In this document: positions 24,370 to 34,097 of the stretch, in pieces
Position numbering within the stretch: position 1 is the stretch's first letter
Layout of the letters: every line of letters begins with the position of its first letter
From: Sulfurimonas sp.
GTDB lineage: Bacteria; Campylobacterota; Campylobacteria; Campylobacterales; Sulfurimonadaceae
DNA length: 64,000 nt
NCBI GenBank assembly: GCA_021732045.1
Contig: JAKFWK010000002.1
Location: forward strand, 617,824 to 681,823
Direction of reading: 5' to 3'
Program-made: the position numbers and the translations under genes
Notes under the pieces: generated by a model
Told to the model about the DNA's origin: nothing
Databases searched by the model: none
What the model saw: only the letters and a program-made list of their open reading frames with translations

Positions 24370-25194
24370 CTAGATTATTTTAGTACTATTTACTCTTTTA
24401 AAATAAATCCATCCAACAAACGAAAATAGTGCCATACCAAGGCTAAGCAGTTGCCCAAAAGTTACAACATCACAGCAAATATAGCCGATTTGAACATCCG
24501 GTGCACGCCAAATCTCTGCGATTGCACGAAAAATACCATAACTCATGCCATACACCAAAATCAGCTCTCCGCTAAATTTTTGATATTTCCTATATAGATA
24601 AACAACCACAAAAACACCAAAGCCCTCTAAGACAGCCTCGTAGAGTTGTGACGGATGACGAAGTACACCGTTTACTAAAATTCCCCAAGGCACATCGGCT
24701 TGTCTGCCTATAAGTTCTTGATTTAAGAAGTTGCCTATTCGTCCAAACACAAAAGCAAGAGGAACACTTATGGCAACTAAATCCATAATTTTGCCAAAAG
24801 CAATTTTATGTTTTTTAGAGTAGATGTAAGTGCTAAGTAAAAAACCTATAACAGCTCCATGATAACTCATGCCTCTTATGCCCACAAATTCACCATTTAC
24901 AACAGGATTAAAAATCTGCCATGGATGAGAAAGATAGTAGAGTGTTTGAGTATCGTAAAAAAGGATATAGCCGAGTCTAGCGCCCAAAATAACGCCTATC
25001 TCAACATAGATAAAATAGTTGTCTATCTCACTGTTTTTGAAATCAATTTTATCTTTTTTAATAAAATATTTTCCGAGGTACAAAGCAGTAACCAAAGCCA
25101 ACACATACATAATTCCATACCAATGAACTGGTAGTGAAAAGATTTTAAAAGCTATTGGGTCAAAAACGGCATATATGTTGTTCCACGCATTCAT
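24370..25194 (-). CDS. lgt: Prolipoprotein diacylglyceryl transferase
   Basis: Lgt transfers diacylglycerol from phosphatidylglycerol to the lipobox cysteine of prelipoproteins. The 274-residue protein has seven hydrophobic segments and the family signature GRIGNFLNQELIGR (about 152-165). YGIMYVLAL, GMSYHGAVIGF and HPSQLYEA are also visible. Its ATG overlaps the stop of the upstream Fe-S gene by one base, so it ends the hemN-glpC-lgt operon. Confidence 0.95.
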   Translation of the reverse strand: MNAWNNIYAVFDPIAFKIFSLPVHWYGIMYVLALVTALYLGKYFIKKDKIDFKNSEIDNYFIYVEIGVILGARLGYILFYDTQTLYYLSHPWQIFNPVVNGEFVGIRGMSYHGAVIGFLLSTYIYSKKHKIAFGKIMDLVAISVPLAFVFGRIGNFLNQELIGRQADVPWGILVNGVLRHPSQLYEAVLEGFGVFVVVYLYRKYQKFSGELILVYGMSYGIFRAIAEIWRAPDVQIGYICCDVVTFGQLLSLGMALFSFVGWIYFKRVNSTKII

Positions 25195-26489
25195 TATGGG
25201 TGTTCTCTCAGGGCTTGGGCGATTAGCTCAATAGGATTTTTGAAAACGCTTTTCGCATCAACATAATTCATAGAAGCATTTATCTGCATTCTGCAAGCGC
25301 TACACTCCGAACTAACTATATCTGCACCAGTTTTTTTAATCATATCAGCTTTTGGGATACCAGCGGCTTTAGCAAGATGATATTTCTCACTCTGCATAGT
25401 AACACCACCAAATCCACAACAGCTATTTGGGTCGCTCATCTCAACTATTTTGTAGTTTTTACCTATAAGCGCTCTTGGCTCTTTGTGAATCCCCTGCATT
25501 TTTCTAGCATGACAAGGGTCATGATAAGTTACTATTTTTGGGTCTTGCTTCTTTGAAGCCAATAACTCTTCTAGATGTGTGTGTTGTTGCAACCACTCCG
25601 TTGCCATAAAAATTTTACTCTTAATCGCAACCGCTCTTGCTTGCCACTCAGGTTGATCGTGAAAATAGTGTTCATAGTCTATTTTAAGCATCGCACTACA
25701 AGTTGCTTCTGGAACTATAATAGCTTCAACATCTTTTGAGAAACTCTCAAAATACTCTATGTTAAATTTTGCATTGTAATCAACCGTATAAAAATCTCCA
25801 GTAAAGTAAGCAGGAGCCGAACAACACTTCTGGTCTTTAGCTAAAAATGCATCTATCTCCAAAGCTTCTAAAATCTCTAAAAGTGAATTACCGACATCTA
25901 CGAAGTTATAATTACCCAAACAGCCAATAAAAATAGCAACTTTTCTCTTGCCGCCGTTACTGATATTTTCTTCATGCGAATTTAAAAATGATTTTTTTCT
26001 AAGGCTTGGAAGAAGTCTATCCGCCTTTAGCATCGGTAGGTTAAAACGAGAACTCATAGAGTCAATATCTGCTTGAATTTTAAATCCACAAGTTTGAAAA
26101 ACCCAACCGAGTTTAAACGCCAAATCATTTAGCCATCTATGGCGAAGAAGCAAAAAGAAGGCTCTTTTATACCATGCTATACCAAATTTTTGTGCTATAT
26201 CTGAGCGAACCTGCTCTATTACCATATCAACTGGAAGTGATTTTGGACAAACCTCAACGCAAGCGGTACATAAAAAACAGCTCTCAAAAATGGCTTTTGC
26301 GTTTGCATCTAGCTCTAAATTTCCTCGCTGATAAGCACCCAAAAGGTCCAAAAATCCCCTTGGAGATGTTACCTCATCGGCATTTACATTATGAATGGTA
26401 CAAACAGGGATACACTTTCCACACTTAATACACTCATCAGTTGTCGCGCCAAAGTTAAAAATCTCTTGTGCAGATTTGCTCATCATCAA
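25194..26489 (-). CDS. GlpC/HdrD-type iron-sulfur oxidoreductase subunit
   Basis: The 431-residue protein has two ferredoxin-type clusters (C20, C23, C26, C30 and C71, C74, C77, C81). Two cysteine-rich CCG-type domains follow (KCCSAPAYFTGD and SCCGFGGVT, with a later SSECSACRMQ). This is the architecture of GlpC, LutA/GlcF and HdrD proteins, which pass electrons to quinone or disulfide. The overlap with hemN repeats the hemN-glpC pair of Helicobacter (HP0665-HP0666). The electron donor is unknown: no glpA or glcD partner is nearby. Confidence 0.85.
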   Translation of the reverse strand: MMMSKSAQEIFNFGATTDECIKCGKCIPVCTIHNVNADEVTSPRGFLDLLGAYQRGNLELDANAKAIFESCFLCTACVEVCPKSLPVDMVIEQVRSDIAQKFGIAWYKRAFFLLLRHRWLNDLAFKLGWVFQTCGFKIQADIDSMSSRFNLPMLKADRLLPSLRKKSFLNSHEENISNGGKRKVAIFIGCLGNYNFVDVGNSLLEILEALEIDAFLAKDQKCCSAPAYFTGDFYTVDYNAKFNIEYFESFSKDVEAIIVPEATCSAMLKIDYEHYFHDQPEWQARAVAIKSKIFMATEWLQQHTHLEELLASKKQDPKIVTYHDPCHARKMQGIHKEPRALIGKNYKIVEMSDPNSCCGFGGVTMQSEKYHLAKAAGIPKADMIKKTGADIVSSECSACRMQINASMNYVDAKSVFKNPIELIAQALREHP

Positions 26490-27853
26490 ACCGTTTTAGA
26501 AAATGTTTTAGAGCTTTTTGTGTGTTTTTTCATATATGCATCAAATGGCATAGCTATATTTCTTATAAGCAAAGTACCTGTTTGACTACACTCTATATGA
26601 TTTTCGTCCATAGTGAGCAGTTCATCCTCCACAAATGGCTTTAACGCTTCTACTGCGTCTGCAAAATATGTTTTAAAATTAATATTAAAGAGTTTCTCAA
26701 ATCTTCTTATGTCAAGTTTGAAGTTACTCATAAGTTCCATAATCACAAATTGTCTGATTTGATCATCATCACTAAGCACAACACCTCGTTCAAACGGTAG
26801 TTTTCCTGCGTCAATTGCATCTTCGTACTCTCTCATCTCTTTATGGTTTTGCGCGTAGTAGTCTATGCCCTCGCCAATGGAGGTAAGCCCCACTCCGATT
26901 AGATCAGCTCCACCCTTTGTGGTATATCCTTGGAAATTTCTATGAAGTTCACCTTTTTCAATCGCTTTAAACAGCTCATCTTCTGGCTTTGCAAAGTGAT
27001 CCATGCCAATCATTTTATAACCATTTGAGGTTAAAAAGTTGATTGTGTACTGCATAATCTGAAGCTTCTCATCCGGAAGTGGAAGAGTTGTTTCATCAAT
27101 CTTACGCATAGTTTTTTTCATCCACGGCACATGAGCATAGTTAAAAATTGCGAATCTGTCTGGATTTAGAGTAAGTGTGAGTGAGAGTGTCTCTTTAAAA
27201 GTCTCTAAAGATTGGTATGGAAGTCCGTAAATAAGGTCAACATTAACGGAGTTCATATTGTACTTTCTAGCCAAATCCATAGCTTCTTTTGTTATATTGT
27301 ACGGCTGAATTCTGTGAACTGCTTGTTGAACTTTTTCATTAAAATCTTGGATACCAAAACTTACACGATTAAAGCCATTTTTACTAAGCACTCTCATCTG
27401 ATCTTCATTGATGTGACGAGGGTCAATCTCACAACTTATCTCAGCATCTTTAACAAAATTTGGGAAGAAAGCTCTTATCTCTTTTATAACTTCATCGAGT
27501 TGCTCGGCATTAAAAAAAGTTGGAGTTCCACCGCCAAAGTGCATCTGAATAACTTCTCTTTTACAGTTTAGATGTCCAGAGAGAATTTTTAACTCTCTTT
27601 TTAAATAATCCAAATAGCGAATCATCTTATCTTCTTTGGAGGTGAAAACTACATTACAACCACAAAAGTAGCAAGCATTTTTACAAAAAGGGAGGTGAAA
27701 ATATAGGCTCAAAGGGCGAGATGAATCCTGAGAATCAAGTTTTTTTATATACTCATCATATCCAAAAGAGTCGCTAAACTCTAGTGCTGTTGGGTAACTT
27801 GTATATCTTGGACCTGGTTTTGAGTACTTTGTAAATTTTGCAAAATCTAACAT
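26486..27853 (-). CDS. hemN: Oxygen-independent coproporphyrinogen III dehydrogenase
   Basis: This radical SAM enzyme converts coproporphyrinogen III to protoporphyrinogen IX without oxygen. The 455-residue protein has the cluster motif C57xxxC61xxC64 plus the HemN-specific fourth Cys (C66, CYFCGCN), GGGTPTF, SCEIDPRH, VSFGIQDF and a C-terminal HemN domain. Residue order and length match bona fide HemN, unlike the HemW at 4373-5425. Its end overlaps the glpC-like gene by 4 bases. Confidence 0.94.
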   Translation of the reverse strand: MLDFAKFTKYSKPGPRYTSYPTALEFSDSFGYDEYIKKLDSQDSSRPLSLYFHLPFCKNACYFCGCNVVFTSKEDKMIRYLDYLKRELKILSGHLNCKREVIQMHFGGGTPTFFNAEQLDEVIKEIRAFFPNFVKDAEISCEIDPRHINEDQMRVLSKNGFNRVSFGIQDFNEKVQQAVHRIQPYNITKEAMDLARKYNMNSVNVDLIYGLPYQSLETFKETLSLTLTLNPDRFAIFNYAHVPWMKKTMRKIDETTLPLPDEKLQIMQYTINFLTSNGYKMIGMDHFAKPEDELFKAIEKGELHRNFQGYTTKGGADLIGVGLTSIGEGIDYYAQNHKEMREYEDAIDAGKLPFERGVVLSDDDQIRQFVIMELMSNFKLDIRRFEKLFNINFKTYFADAVEALKPFVEDELLTMDENHIECSQTGTLLIRNIAMPFDAYMKKHTKSSKTFSKTV

Positions 27854-27985
27854 TTTTCATCCTTGCATATTATTGAAACAGCAATAGTCGCTGCAGTTTG
27901 CCACTTTTTGGCAAAAAAATTATCTATATTAATCGTAGCGATTATCTCTAAAAAGTGTTGAAAATCTTATTAATTATTATTATGC

Positions 27986-28011
27986 AATAAAACAAACAAG
28001 TCTGTTTTATT
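27986..28011. repeat. Hairpin-only relic of the dispersed structured repeat
   Basis: The stem AATAAAACA/TGTTTTATT with loop AACAAGTC has the same loop and stem core as the first hairpin of the copies at 839 and 12122. The rest of the element is absent. It lies 6 bases past the stop of the minus-strand ABC transporter gene, so it could act as its terminator. Confidence 0.6.
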
Positions 28012-28017
28012 ATTAAT

Positions 28018-29739
28018 TTAATTCTTCAACTCTCCAGCTAATCTTTGATAAACCTGCGAAGTTTCCATCAACTCATCATGATTCCCACTCGCAACAATTT
28101 TACCTTTTTGTATAACTAAAATCTTATCGGCATTTTTTATGGTGCTTAGTCTATGGGCAATTGTTATGGTGATTTTATCTTTTGTATATTCATCAAGAGC
28201 TTTTTGAATTCTCTTTTCACTCTCATTATCAAGTGCAGAGGTTGCCTCATCAAAAAGAACTAAAGATGAATGTTTATAGATAGCCCTAGCAATTGCAATC
28301 CTTTGTCTCTGTCCACCTGATAGATTTGTACCGAACTCTTCCATTTTTGTGTACATTTTATCCTCAAGAGAGTCCACAAAAGCCGAAGCATCGGCTAACT
28401 CAAGCGCTTCACTTACTCTTTTTTCATCTATCTCTTGTCCATAAGCAACATTTGCTGCAAGAGTATCTTGGAAGATGTAAACTCTCTGCGTAACAAGTGA
28501 GATATGGTGCTTCAGAGAGTCTTGGTTAAACTCTTTTATATTTGTACCATTTATCAAAATCTCGCCACTCTCTGGGTCATAAAAACGAAGAAGCATATTT
28601 ATAAATGTGCTTTTCCCGCCCCCACTATCTCCGACAAGTGCAATATTTTGCCCCTTATTTATATCTATATTTATATCATCTAATGCATAAGTATTGTCAT
28701 ATTTTAGCTTTACATTTTTAAACTCAATATGCACAATATCATCTTCTAAAATCTTATCTCCATCCACGATTTTGCTCTGCGTATCAAGTATCTCAAAAAC
28801 TCTCTCACTTGCACTTGTTGCGTCTTGAATTTTAGGGTAAATGATTCCAATTTGGCGAAGCGGTTGCATCACAAGCCCGATGGCTGTTAAAAAAGCAGTA
28901 AACTCTCCAACGCTCATGTTATTGTTATAAACTTCTCTTCCGCCGACAAATATAACCATGGCAAGTCCGACTGCCGCGACTATCTCGGTGATTGGCGAAA
29001 CTATATCTCCGACATAAGCCGATTTCATATTTATTTTAAAGAATTGCCAGTTTTCTACACTAAATCTTTTTAACTCAAACTTCTGAGTAGCATTTGCTTT
29101 TATAATTTCACTACTATTAAACACCTCAGTAAGCCTACTTACAACATCCGCATTTTTTTCTTGCGACCTATGGGCATATTTTTTTAGTTTTCTAGCCACT
29201 AAAATAAGCGGATAGATGATAAGCGGCATAACAACCAGAGAGTAAAAAGCGAGGATGGGGTTCAGATATATAACATAAGCTATAAGGGCAATAGCCGTGA
29301 GTATCTCGCGGAGCAGATCTGGCAACATGCTTGAGACAAAATATCTAATTCTATCAATATCGTTTACTACTCGTGAAATCAGCTCTCCACTACGATTTGC
29401 ATACAAAAACGACATATCAAGACTAATGATTTTCTCCAGTAGCGTCTCACGAAGTCTTGCGATGATATGCTGACCAATATATTTTGTAAAAACTGACTGC
29501 ATGTATCTGCCAATTGATTTAACTACATAGATTCCAATTAGTCCAAACGGTATAAGATAGAGCATTTTTTCATCTTTTGCGACAAACATATCATCCATAA
29601 GTGGCTTCATAATATGTGCGGTTGCTGCTGTAGCACTAACAGTTAAAATAATACCCACAATGACTAAAAAATATTGGAGCTTATAATCCTTCATATATGG
29701 CGAATAGCGTTTAAAAATTTCTTTCAATAGTTGTTCCAA
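28018..29739 (-). CDS. MsbA-like lipid ABC exporter, fused permease and ATPase
   Basis: The 573-residue half-transporter has six membrane helices in the first 300 residues. The ATPase domain shows Walker A GDSGGGKST, the signature LSGGQRQRIAIARAI, Walker B LVLFDEATSALD and the H-loop (IAHRLST). Its place at the edge of an LOS locus suggests a lipid A-core flippase (MsbA), the usual companion in Campylobacter. The start drawn is TTG without a clear ribosome binding site; an ATG 45 bases further in is an alternative. Confidence 0.85.
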   Translation of the reverse strand: MEQLLKEIFKRYSPYMKDYKLQYFLVIVGIILTVSATAATAHIMKPLMDDMFVAKDEKMLYLIPFGLIGIYVVKSIGRYMQSVFTKYIGQHIIARLRETLLEKIISLDMSFLYANRSGELISRVVNDIDRIRYFVSSMLPDLLREILTAIALIAYVIYLNPILAFYSLVVMPLIIYPLILVARKLKKYAHRSQEKNADVVSRLTEVFNSSEIIKANATQKFELKRFSVENWQFFKINMKSAYVGDIVSPITEIVAAVGLAMVIFVGGREVYNNNMSVGEFTAFLTAIGLVMQPLRQIGIIYPKIQDATSASERVFEILDTQSKIVDGDKILEDDIVHIEFKNVKLKYDNTYALDDINIDINKGQNIALVGDSGGGKSTFINMLLRFYDPESGEILINGTNIKEFNQDSLKHHISLVTQRVYIFQDTLAANVAYGQEIDEKRVSEALELADASAFVDSLEDKMYTKMEEFGTNLSGGQRQRIAIARAIYKHSSLVLFDEATSALDNESEKRIQKALDEYTKDKITITIAHRLSTIKNADKILVIQKGKIVASGNHDELMETSQVYQRLAGELKN

Positions 29740-29818
29740 TGGTTTATTTATGCGGGATTTTATCCTAAAAACTTTTAACTTATCTAGTTTTCATACCCAT
29801 TAGTGTAAAATCCGTTTC

Positions 29819-30820
29819 ATGAAAATATGTATAGTAAAACTCTCTGCTATGGGCGATATCATTCACGCTATGGTGGCTTTGCAATTTATAAAAAAAGAGA
29901 TTCCAGATGCTCAGATTGACTGGGTTGTAGAAAGCGGGTTTCGCGGTGTATTAGAGAATAATCCTCACATCGACAACATTTTACCAGTAAATCTAAAATC
30001 TATAAAAACAAAAAAGAGTGAATTTTTTACTCAATACAAAATTTTAAAAGCTTACTCAAAAAACAACTACGACATCGTCATAGATGCTCAAGGATTGCTG
30101 AAATCTGCCATAGTATCAAGGATTATCGGCGGCAAAATTATTGCCGGGTTTGACAAAAACTCTATTCGAGAAGGCATTGCATCTCTATTTTATAACAAAA
30201 AAATTCATATAGCGTATCATGAAAATATTATCCTCCGTAATGTGGCAGTGATTTTGGAGCCCCTTGGAATTCATGTAAATACTCGGCTTTTGGATGCAAA
30301 AGAGAGTTATCTTTTTTTTAAAGCCGAACCAAAACTCGCCAAACCATATATACTATTTGTGATTGGTTCGTCATGGGAGAGCAAAAACTATCCAAAAGAG
30401 CAGTTTACTTCCCTTGCCAATGAGCTTAATGAACCAATATTTTTAGTTTGGGGCAACGAAAAAGAGAGAGAACTAGCTCTCTGGATTGAAACTCACACGC
30501 CAAACGCAAAAGCTTTAAACAAAATGAGCTTTGATGAGTTAAAATCCACTATTGCAAACGCATCGATTGTTATCGGCAACGACACTGGACCAACGCACAT
30601 GGCATGGGCATTAAATGTCCCATCAATAACTCTTTTTGGTCCAACACCAGCGCGAAACACTTACATAACAAACATCAACAAAGCGATAGAGTCTTCATCT
30701 GCCGTTAATCCATATAAGCTCAACAAAAATGACTTCTCTATCGGCGAGATAGAACCTAACCAAATCATAAAAACAATCAAGGAAATTCGTGAACAACAAA
30801 CCAAAATATCATCTCTTTAA
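29819..30820 (+). CDS. waaC: Lipopolysaccharide heptosyltransferase I
   Basis: WaaC adds the first heptose to Kdo in the inner core. The 333-residue GT9 protein starts MKICIVKLSAMGDIIHAMVALQFI, with the GDI/H motif of heptosyltransferases. The FVIGSSWESKNYPKEQF segment and the ADP-heptose binding IGNDTGPTHMAWAL motif follow. It heads the plus-strand LOS locus and is divergent from the MsbA-like gene. Its end overlaps the dgkA start by 32 bases. Confidence 0.93.
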   Translation: MKICIVKLSAMGDIIHAMVALQFIKKEIPDAQIDWVVESGFRGVLENNPHIDNILPVNLKSIKTKKSEFFTQYKILKAYSKNNYDIVIDAQGLLKSAIVSRIIGGKIIAGFDKNSIREGIASLFYNKKIHIAYHENIILRNVAVILEPLGIHVNTRLLDAKESYLFFKAEPKLAKPYILFVIGSSWESKNYPKEQFTSLANELNEPIFLVWGNEKERELALWIETHTPNAKALNKMSFDELKSTIANASIVIGNDTGPTHMAWALNVPSITLFGPTPARNTYITNINKAIESSSAVNPYKLNKNDFSIGEIEPNQIIKTIKEIREQQTKISSL

Positions 30821-31151
30821 AAACACAAAATACGCACTCGATGGATTTTTACATGCTTTCAAAACAGAGAGTTCTTTTAGATTAGAACTTCTGCTGGCGC
30901 TCTTTATCCTCCCGACTATATTTTTACTTGATTTTGAACTATGGCAAAAAACTATCCTTTTTTGCACCGCTCTCTTAGTTTTAATAGTAGAACTTCTAAA
31001 TAGTGCCATCGAGAATGTTGTTGATTTGGTCACAAAAGAGATTCATCCATTAGCAAAAAATGCTAAAGACATAGGCGCCACCGCTGTGATGTTTAGCATA
31101 GCTCTTCATCTTGCCTGCTGGTTGATTTTTATTGTTACTTTAAATAAATAG
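30789..31151 (+). CDS. dgkA: Diacylglycerol kinase
   Basis: This small integral membrane kinase recycles diacylglycerol to phosphatidic acid. The 120-residue protein has three helices and the family motif ELLNSAIENVVDLVTKEIHPLAKNAKD cut by its Glu and Asp residues. The start is GTG at 30789-30791, with AAGGA seven bases upstream, inside the waaC coding region. Diacylglycerol is a by-product of phosphoethanolamine and phosphoglycerol transfer, which fits the phosphatase-superfamily enzyme encoded next. Confidence 0.9.
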   Translation: MNNKPKYHLFKNTKYALDGFLHAFKTESSFRLELLLALFILPTIFLLDFELWQKTILFCTALLVLIVELLNSAIENVVDLVTKEIHPLAKNAKDIGATAVMFSIALHLACWLIFIVTLNK

Positions 31152-31165
31152 GTAAAAACACATAT

Positions 31166-32983
31166 ATGAAAAACTTAAATTTCTCACTCCTTTTTAAAGC
31201 GAACTTTCTCTTAACAACTATTTTTGCTCTGTTATTTTTGCGGTACAATGTGGACTACACTACCCTTAGCCTCTCTTTGGCTATAGCTGGAGTTATCTCC
31301 ACTGTTACAACAATTTACATTCTGCTTTTCATTATGCTATTTCTTTTTACATTCACAAAAAGATTTATCCTTTTCCTCTCAAGTCTCTTTTTTGTGCTTC
31401 TAAACATAGCCTTAGTCGTAGATTTTTTCATATACAACCTATATAAATTTCATATAAACGGTATGGTTATAAATATACTAACCTCGCCAGATGCCATGGA
31501 CTCTATGCAAGTTGGCACAGAACCTATTTTACTTTTTATGTTTTTTGTGGTTGCTCTGGTTGCATTTGAGATATTTATCATTAAAAAAGCCATACTTGCC
31601 TCACCAGACAAAAAACATAGACTTAACAGAAAACTTAACAGAATCATCATAATTCCCGTTTTTTTAATCACTCTAACAGATAAAATTTCATACGGAGTGG
31701 CGTCTCTTGATGTGGTTTCAAAATATGGCGCAATTCCTCTCTATCAACCTCTGACTTTCAACAAAATCGGTGTGAAATATTTTAAAATAAAGCAAGACAA
31801 AGAGACTCAAGACAGCATTAAACTAAACGGAAAACTTAATTATCCACTAAAACCAATTGAACTTTGTGCCAATCCAACTAGGCCAAACATAATCATCATC
31901 GCTAGTGATTCTGTTAGAAACGCTGTTCTTGGCAGTGAAGTTACTCCAAACATAGAGGAGTTTAAAAAAGATTCTTTAACATTTAACAACCATCGAAGTG
32001 GCGGAAATGCGACTAGATTTGGGATATTTTCAATCATTTATGGCGTGAACTCTACCTACTGGTTTAGCTTTTTAGATAATGCAAAAGCTCCAGTTCTTTT
32101 TGATGTACTTAAAAAATTGAATTATAAGATAGATATAACCTCTTCCACGAACACTTCATGGCCTGAGTTTAAACAAACTTGTTATGCAGATATACATGAA
32201 TGCGTAAGCGATAATTTTAGCGGAATTCCATGGGAGCGAGACAAACAGAGCAGTGAACACTTTATAAAACAACTTGCTAACTATAATGGTAAAAATCCAA
32301 TCTTCTCTTTTGTTTTTCTTGATGCACCGCACGGCTTTTCATATCCAAAGGAGTTTAACAAATTTAACGCAACTGGTAACAATATAAACTATTTAACCGC
32401 CACAAAAGGAAGTAAAGAGATTAAAGACGCTTTTGCTAGATACAAAAACTCCGTAGCTTATGATGATATACTCTTTAAAAATATGATAGATGAGCTCAAA
32501 AGAAAGAATCTGTATGACAACTCCATAATCATATTTACCTCAGACCATGGGCAAGAGTTTTATGAACATGGCAATTTTGGTCACAACTCCGCATTTTCAA
32601 GTGTGCAAACAAACTCGCCTTTTATCATAAAGTTTCCAAAAAATATGAAGATTCCAAAAATTGACACAAATCAGCTCACTTCTCATAATGATATCGTACC
32701 AACACTGCTAAGCATACTTGGCGTTAAAAATAATCCATCAGATTACAGTAACGGATACAATCTTCTTGATAAAAACTACAAAAGAGAGTACGCATTTTGT
32801 GCTAGCTGGAATAACAACGCCATCATAACAAACAGCTATACATATCTCTTCTCAAACAGACCGGACAAAATGTTCAAAAATGAAATTAGAGATACAAAAA
32901 CATACGAAAAAGCCGAGGGTGTCAAAGTTGATAGCAAAAAGGTTTTAGATATAATCAACGAAAATAAAAAGTTTTTTAATTAA
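31166..32983 (+). CDS. Membrane-anchored sulfatase-superfamily protein, YejM/PbgA-like
   Basis: The 605-residue protein has five hydrophobic helices (first 190 residues) and a periplasmic alkaline-phosphatase/sulfatase-type domain. IIIIASDSVRN marks the metal Asp. A probable Thr/Ser nucleophile lies in RSGGNATRFGIFSIIYG, and IFTSDHGQEFYEHG with TSHNDIVPTLL completes the metal site. The GNATRFG...YG block recalls YejM/PbgA more than EptA. It may modify or regulate lipid A or core. The substrate cannot be read from sequence. Confidence 0.75.
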   Translation: MKNLNFSLLFKANFLLTTIFALLFLRYNVDYTTLSLSLAIAGVISTVTTIYILLFIMLFLFTFTKRFILFLSSLFFVLLNIALVVDFFIYNLYKFHINGMVINILTSPDAMDSMQVGTEPILLFMFFVVALVAFEIFIIKKAILASPDKKHRLNRKLNRIIIIPVFLITLTDKISYGVASLDVVSKYGAIPLYQPLTFNKIGVKYFKIKQDKETQDSIKLNGKLNYPLKPIELCANPTRPNIIIIASDSVRNAVLGSEVTPNIEEFKKDSLTFNNHRSGGNATRFGIFSIIYGVNSTYWFSFLDNAKAPVLFDVLKKLNYKIDITSSTNTSWPEFKQTCYADIHECVSDNFSGIPWERDKQSSEHFIKQLANYNGKNPIFSFVFLDAPHGFSYPKEFNKFNATGNNINYLTATKGSKEIKDAFARYKNSVAYDDILFKNMIDELKRKNLYDNSIIIFTSDHGQEFYEHGNFGHNSAFSSVQTNSPFIIKFPKNMKIPKIDTNQLTSHNDIVPTLLSILGVKNNPSDYSNGYNLLDKNYKREYAFCASWNNNAIITNSYTYLFSNRPDKMFKNEIRDTKTYEKAEGVKVDSKKVLDIINENKKFFN

Positions 32984-33004
32984 GTAGAAAATCAAAGGAA
33001 TTTT

Positions 33005-34087
33005 ATGGCTTTACCGCTTCACTCACGCCTTAGAAGGGATTTAAAAAATAGTTTTAACAAACTTCTATCGCTACTTTTTCCAACCAAAGCCAAACGAGAA
33101 ATAATTCCAAGTGGGGAGATTCATCGTATATTGGTTATCCGAATCAACTATCGTATAGGAAATATTCTTTTTATGACTCCACTGCTTCGCGCACTAGAGC
33201 AACGCTTTCCTGAGGCTGACATAGATGTTCTAATTGGAGCAAAATATCCATCATCTTTGCTAAGTGGTTTTGCTACCGTTAAAAATGTCTATGACTTTCC
33301 AAGAAAACTACTCAAAAATCCAATCAATCTATTTCGTTACATCAAACAACTACGCACTCCGCACTACGATCTTGTAGTAAGCCTAAACAGCAGTTCAGCA
33401 AGTGACAAGGGTGCTACTTTTTTGGCTCGAAGCACATACAAATTGGGATTTAATTCTCCTAATAACTGGTCACCTTCAACCCATGTTGTTGATTTTCCTA
33501 CAGTTAGCATACACGAAGCGCTTAAACCCCTCTATCTGATGCAGGCGTTTGGCAATAAACCAAGTGATTACCCTCAGATATTAGACATTGCCCTCAGCGA
33601 ATACGAGAAAGAACAAGGGCTGGAAATGCTTAAAAAACGGCTCTTAGAACAAGGATATATCTGGGGGGAGAAAAACAAAATCATTGCTATTTTCCGTGAT
33701 GCCAGATTTGAGAAAAAGATTGACAATGAGTGGTGGATAGAGTGGTACAAAGAGATGAAACAACTCAATCCAAGTGCCGTCTTTATAGATATTCTCTCTC
33801 CTGATGTGCTTGAGAAATTAAGCAATGAGTTCTACACCCTTATGGAATCCAACCTGCGAAATTTAGGTGCCATGCTCTCACAAATAGATGCTTTTGTTTG
33901 TGGAGACACTGGACCGATGCATCTAGCTAGTGCTTCAGGAGTTCCCACTATTGCTCTATTTAAAACAACCTCTCCAACTCTCTACGGCACACTTGGAATA
34001 AACGATCGTTCACTTACACTAAGTGGGTTTACTCCGCAGACAATCGCTCTGCAAGTCAGCAATCATATCGCACACAAAATAGATTAG
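33005..34087 (+). CDS. Glycosyltransferase family 9 (heptosyltransferase-like)
   Basis: The 360-residue GT9 protein has IHRILVIRINYRIGNILFMTPLLRAL at the N-domain and CGDTGPMHLASASGVPTIALF at the nucleotide-sugar site. A longer N-terminus (about 35 residues, basic) sets it apart from WaaC and WaaF. It is likely to add a heptose or another sugar to the LOS core. It sits 21 bases after the YejM-like gene and 10 bases before the legB-like gene. Confidence 0.82.
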   Translation: MALPLHSRLRRDLKNSFNKLLSLLFPTKAKREIIPSGEIHRILVIRINYRIGNILFMTPLLRALEQRFPEADIDVLIGAKYPSSLLSGFATVKNVYDFPRKLLKNPINLFRYIKQLRTPHYDLVVSLNSSSASDKGATFLARSTYKLGFNSPNNWSPSTHVVDFPTVSIHEALKPLYLMQAFGNKPSDYPQILDIALSEYEKEQGLEMLKKRLLEQGYIWGEKNKIIAIFRDARFEKKIDNEWWIEWYKEMKQLNPSAVFIDILSPDVLEKLSNEFYTLMESNLRNLGAMLSQIDAFVCGDTGPMHLASASGVPTIALFKTTSPTLYGTLGINDRSLTLSGFTPQTIALQVSNHIAHKID

Positions 34088-34097
34088 GAGCTAAAAA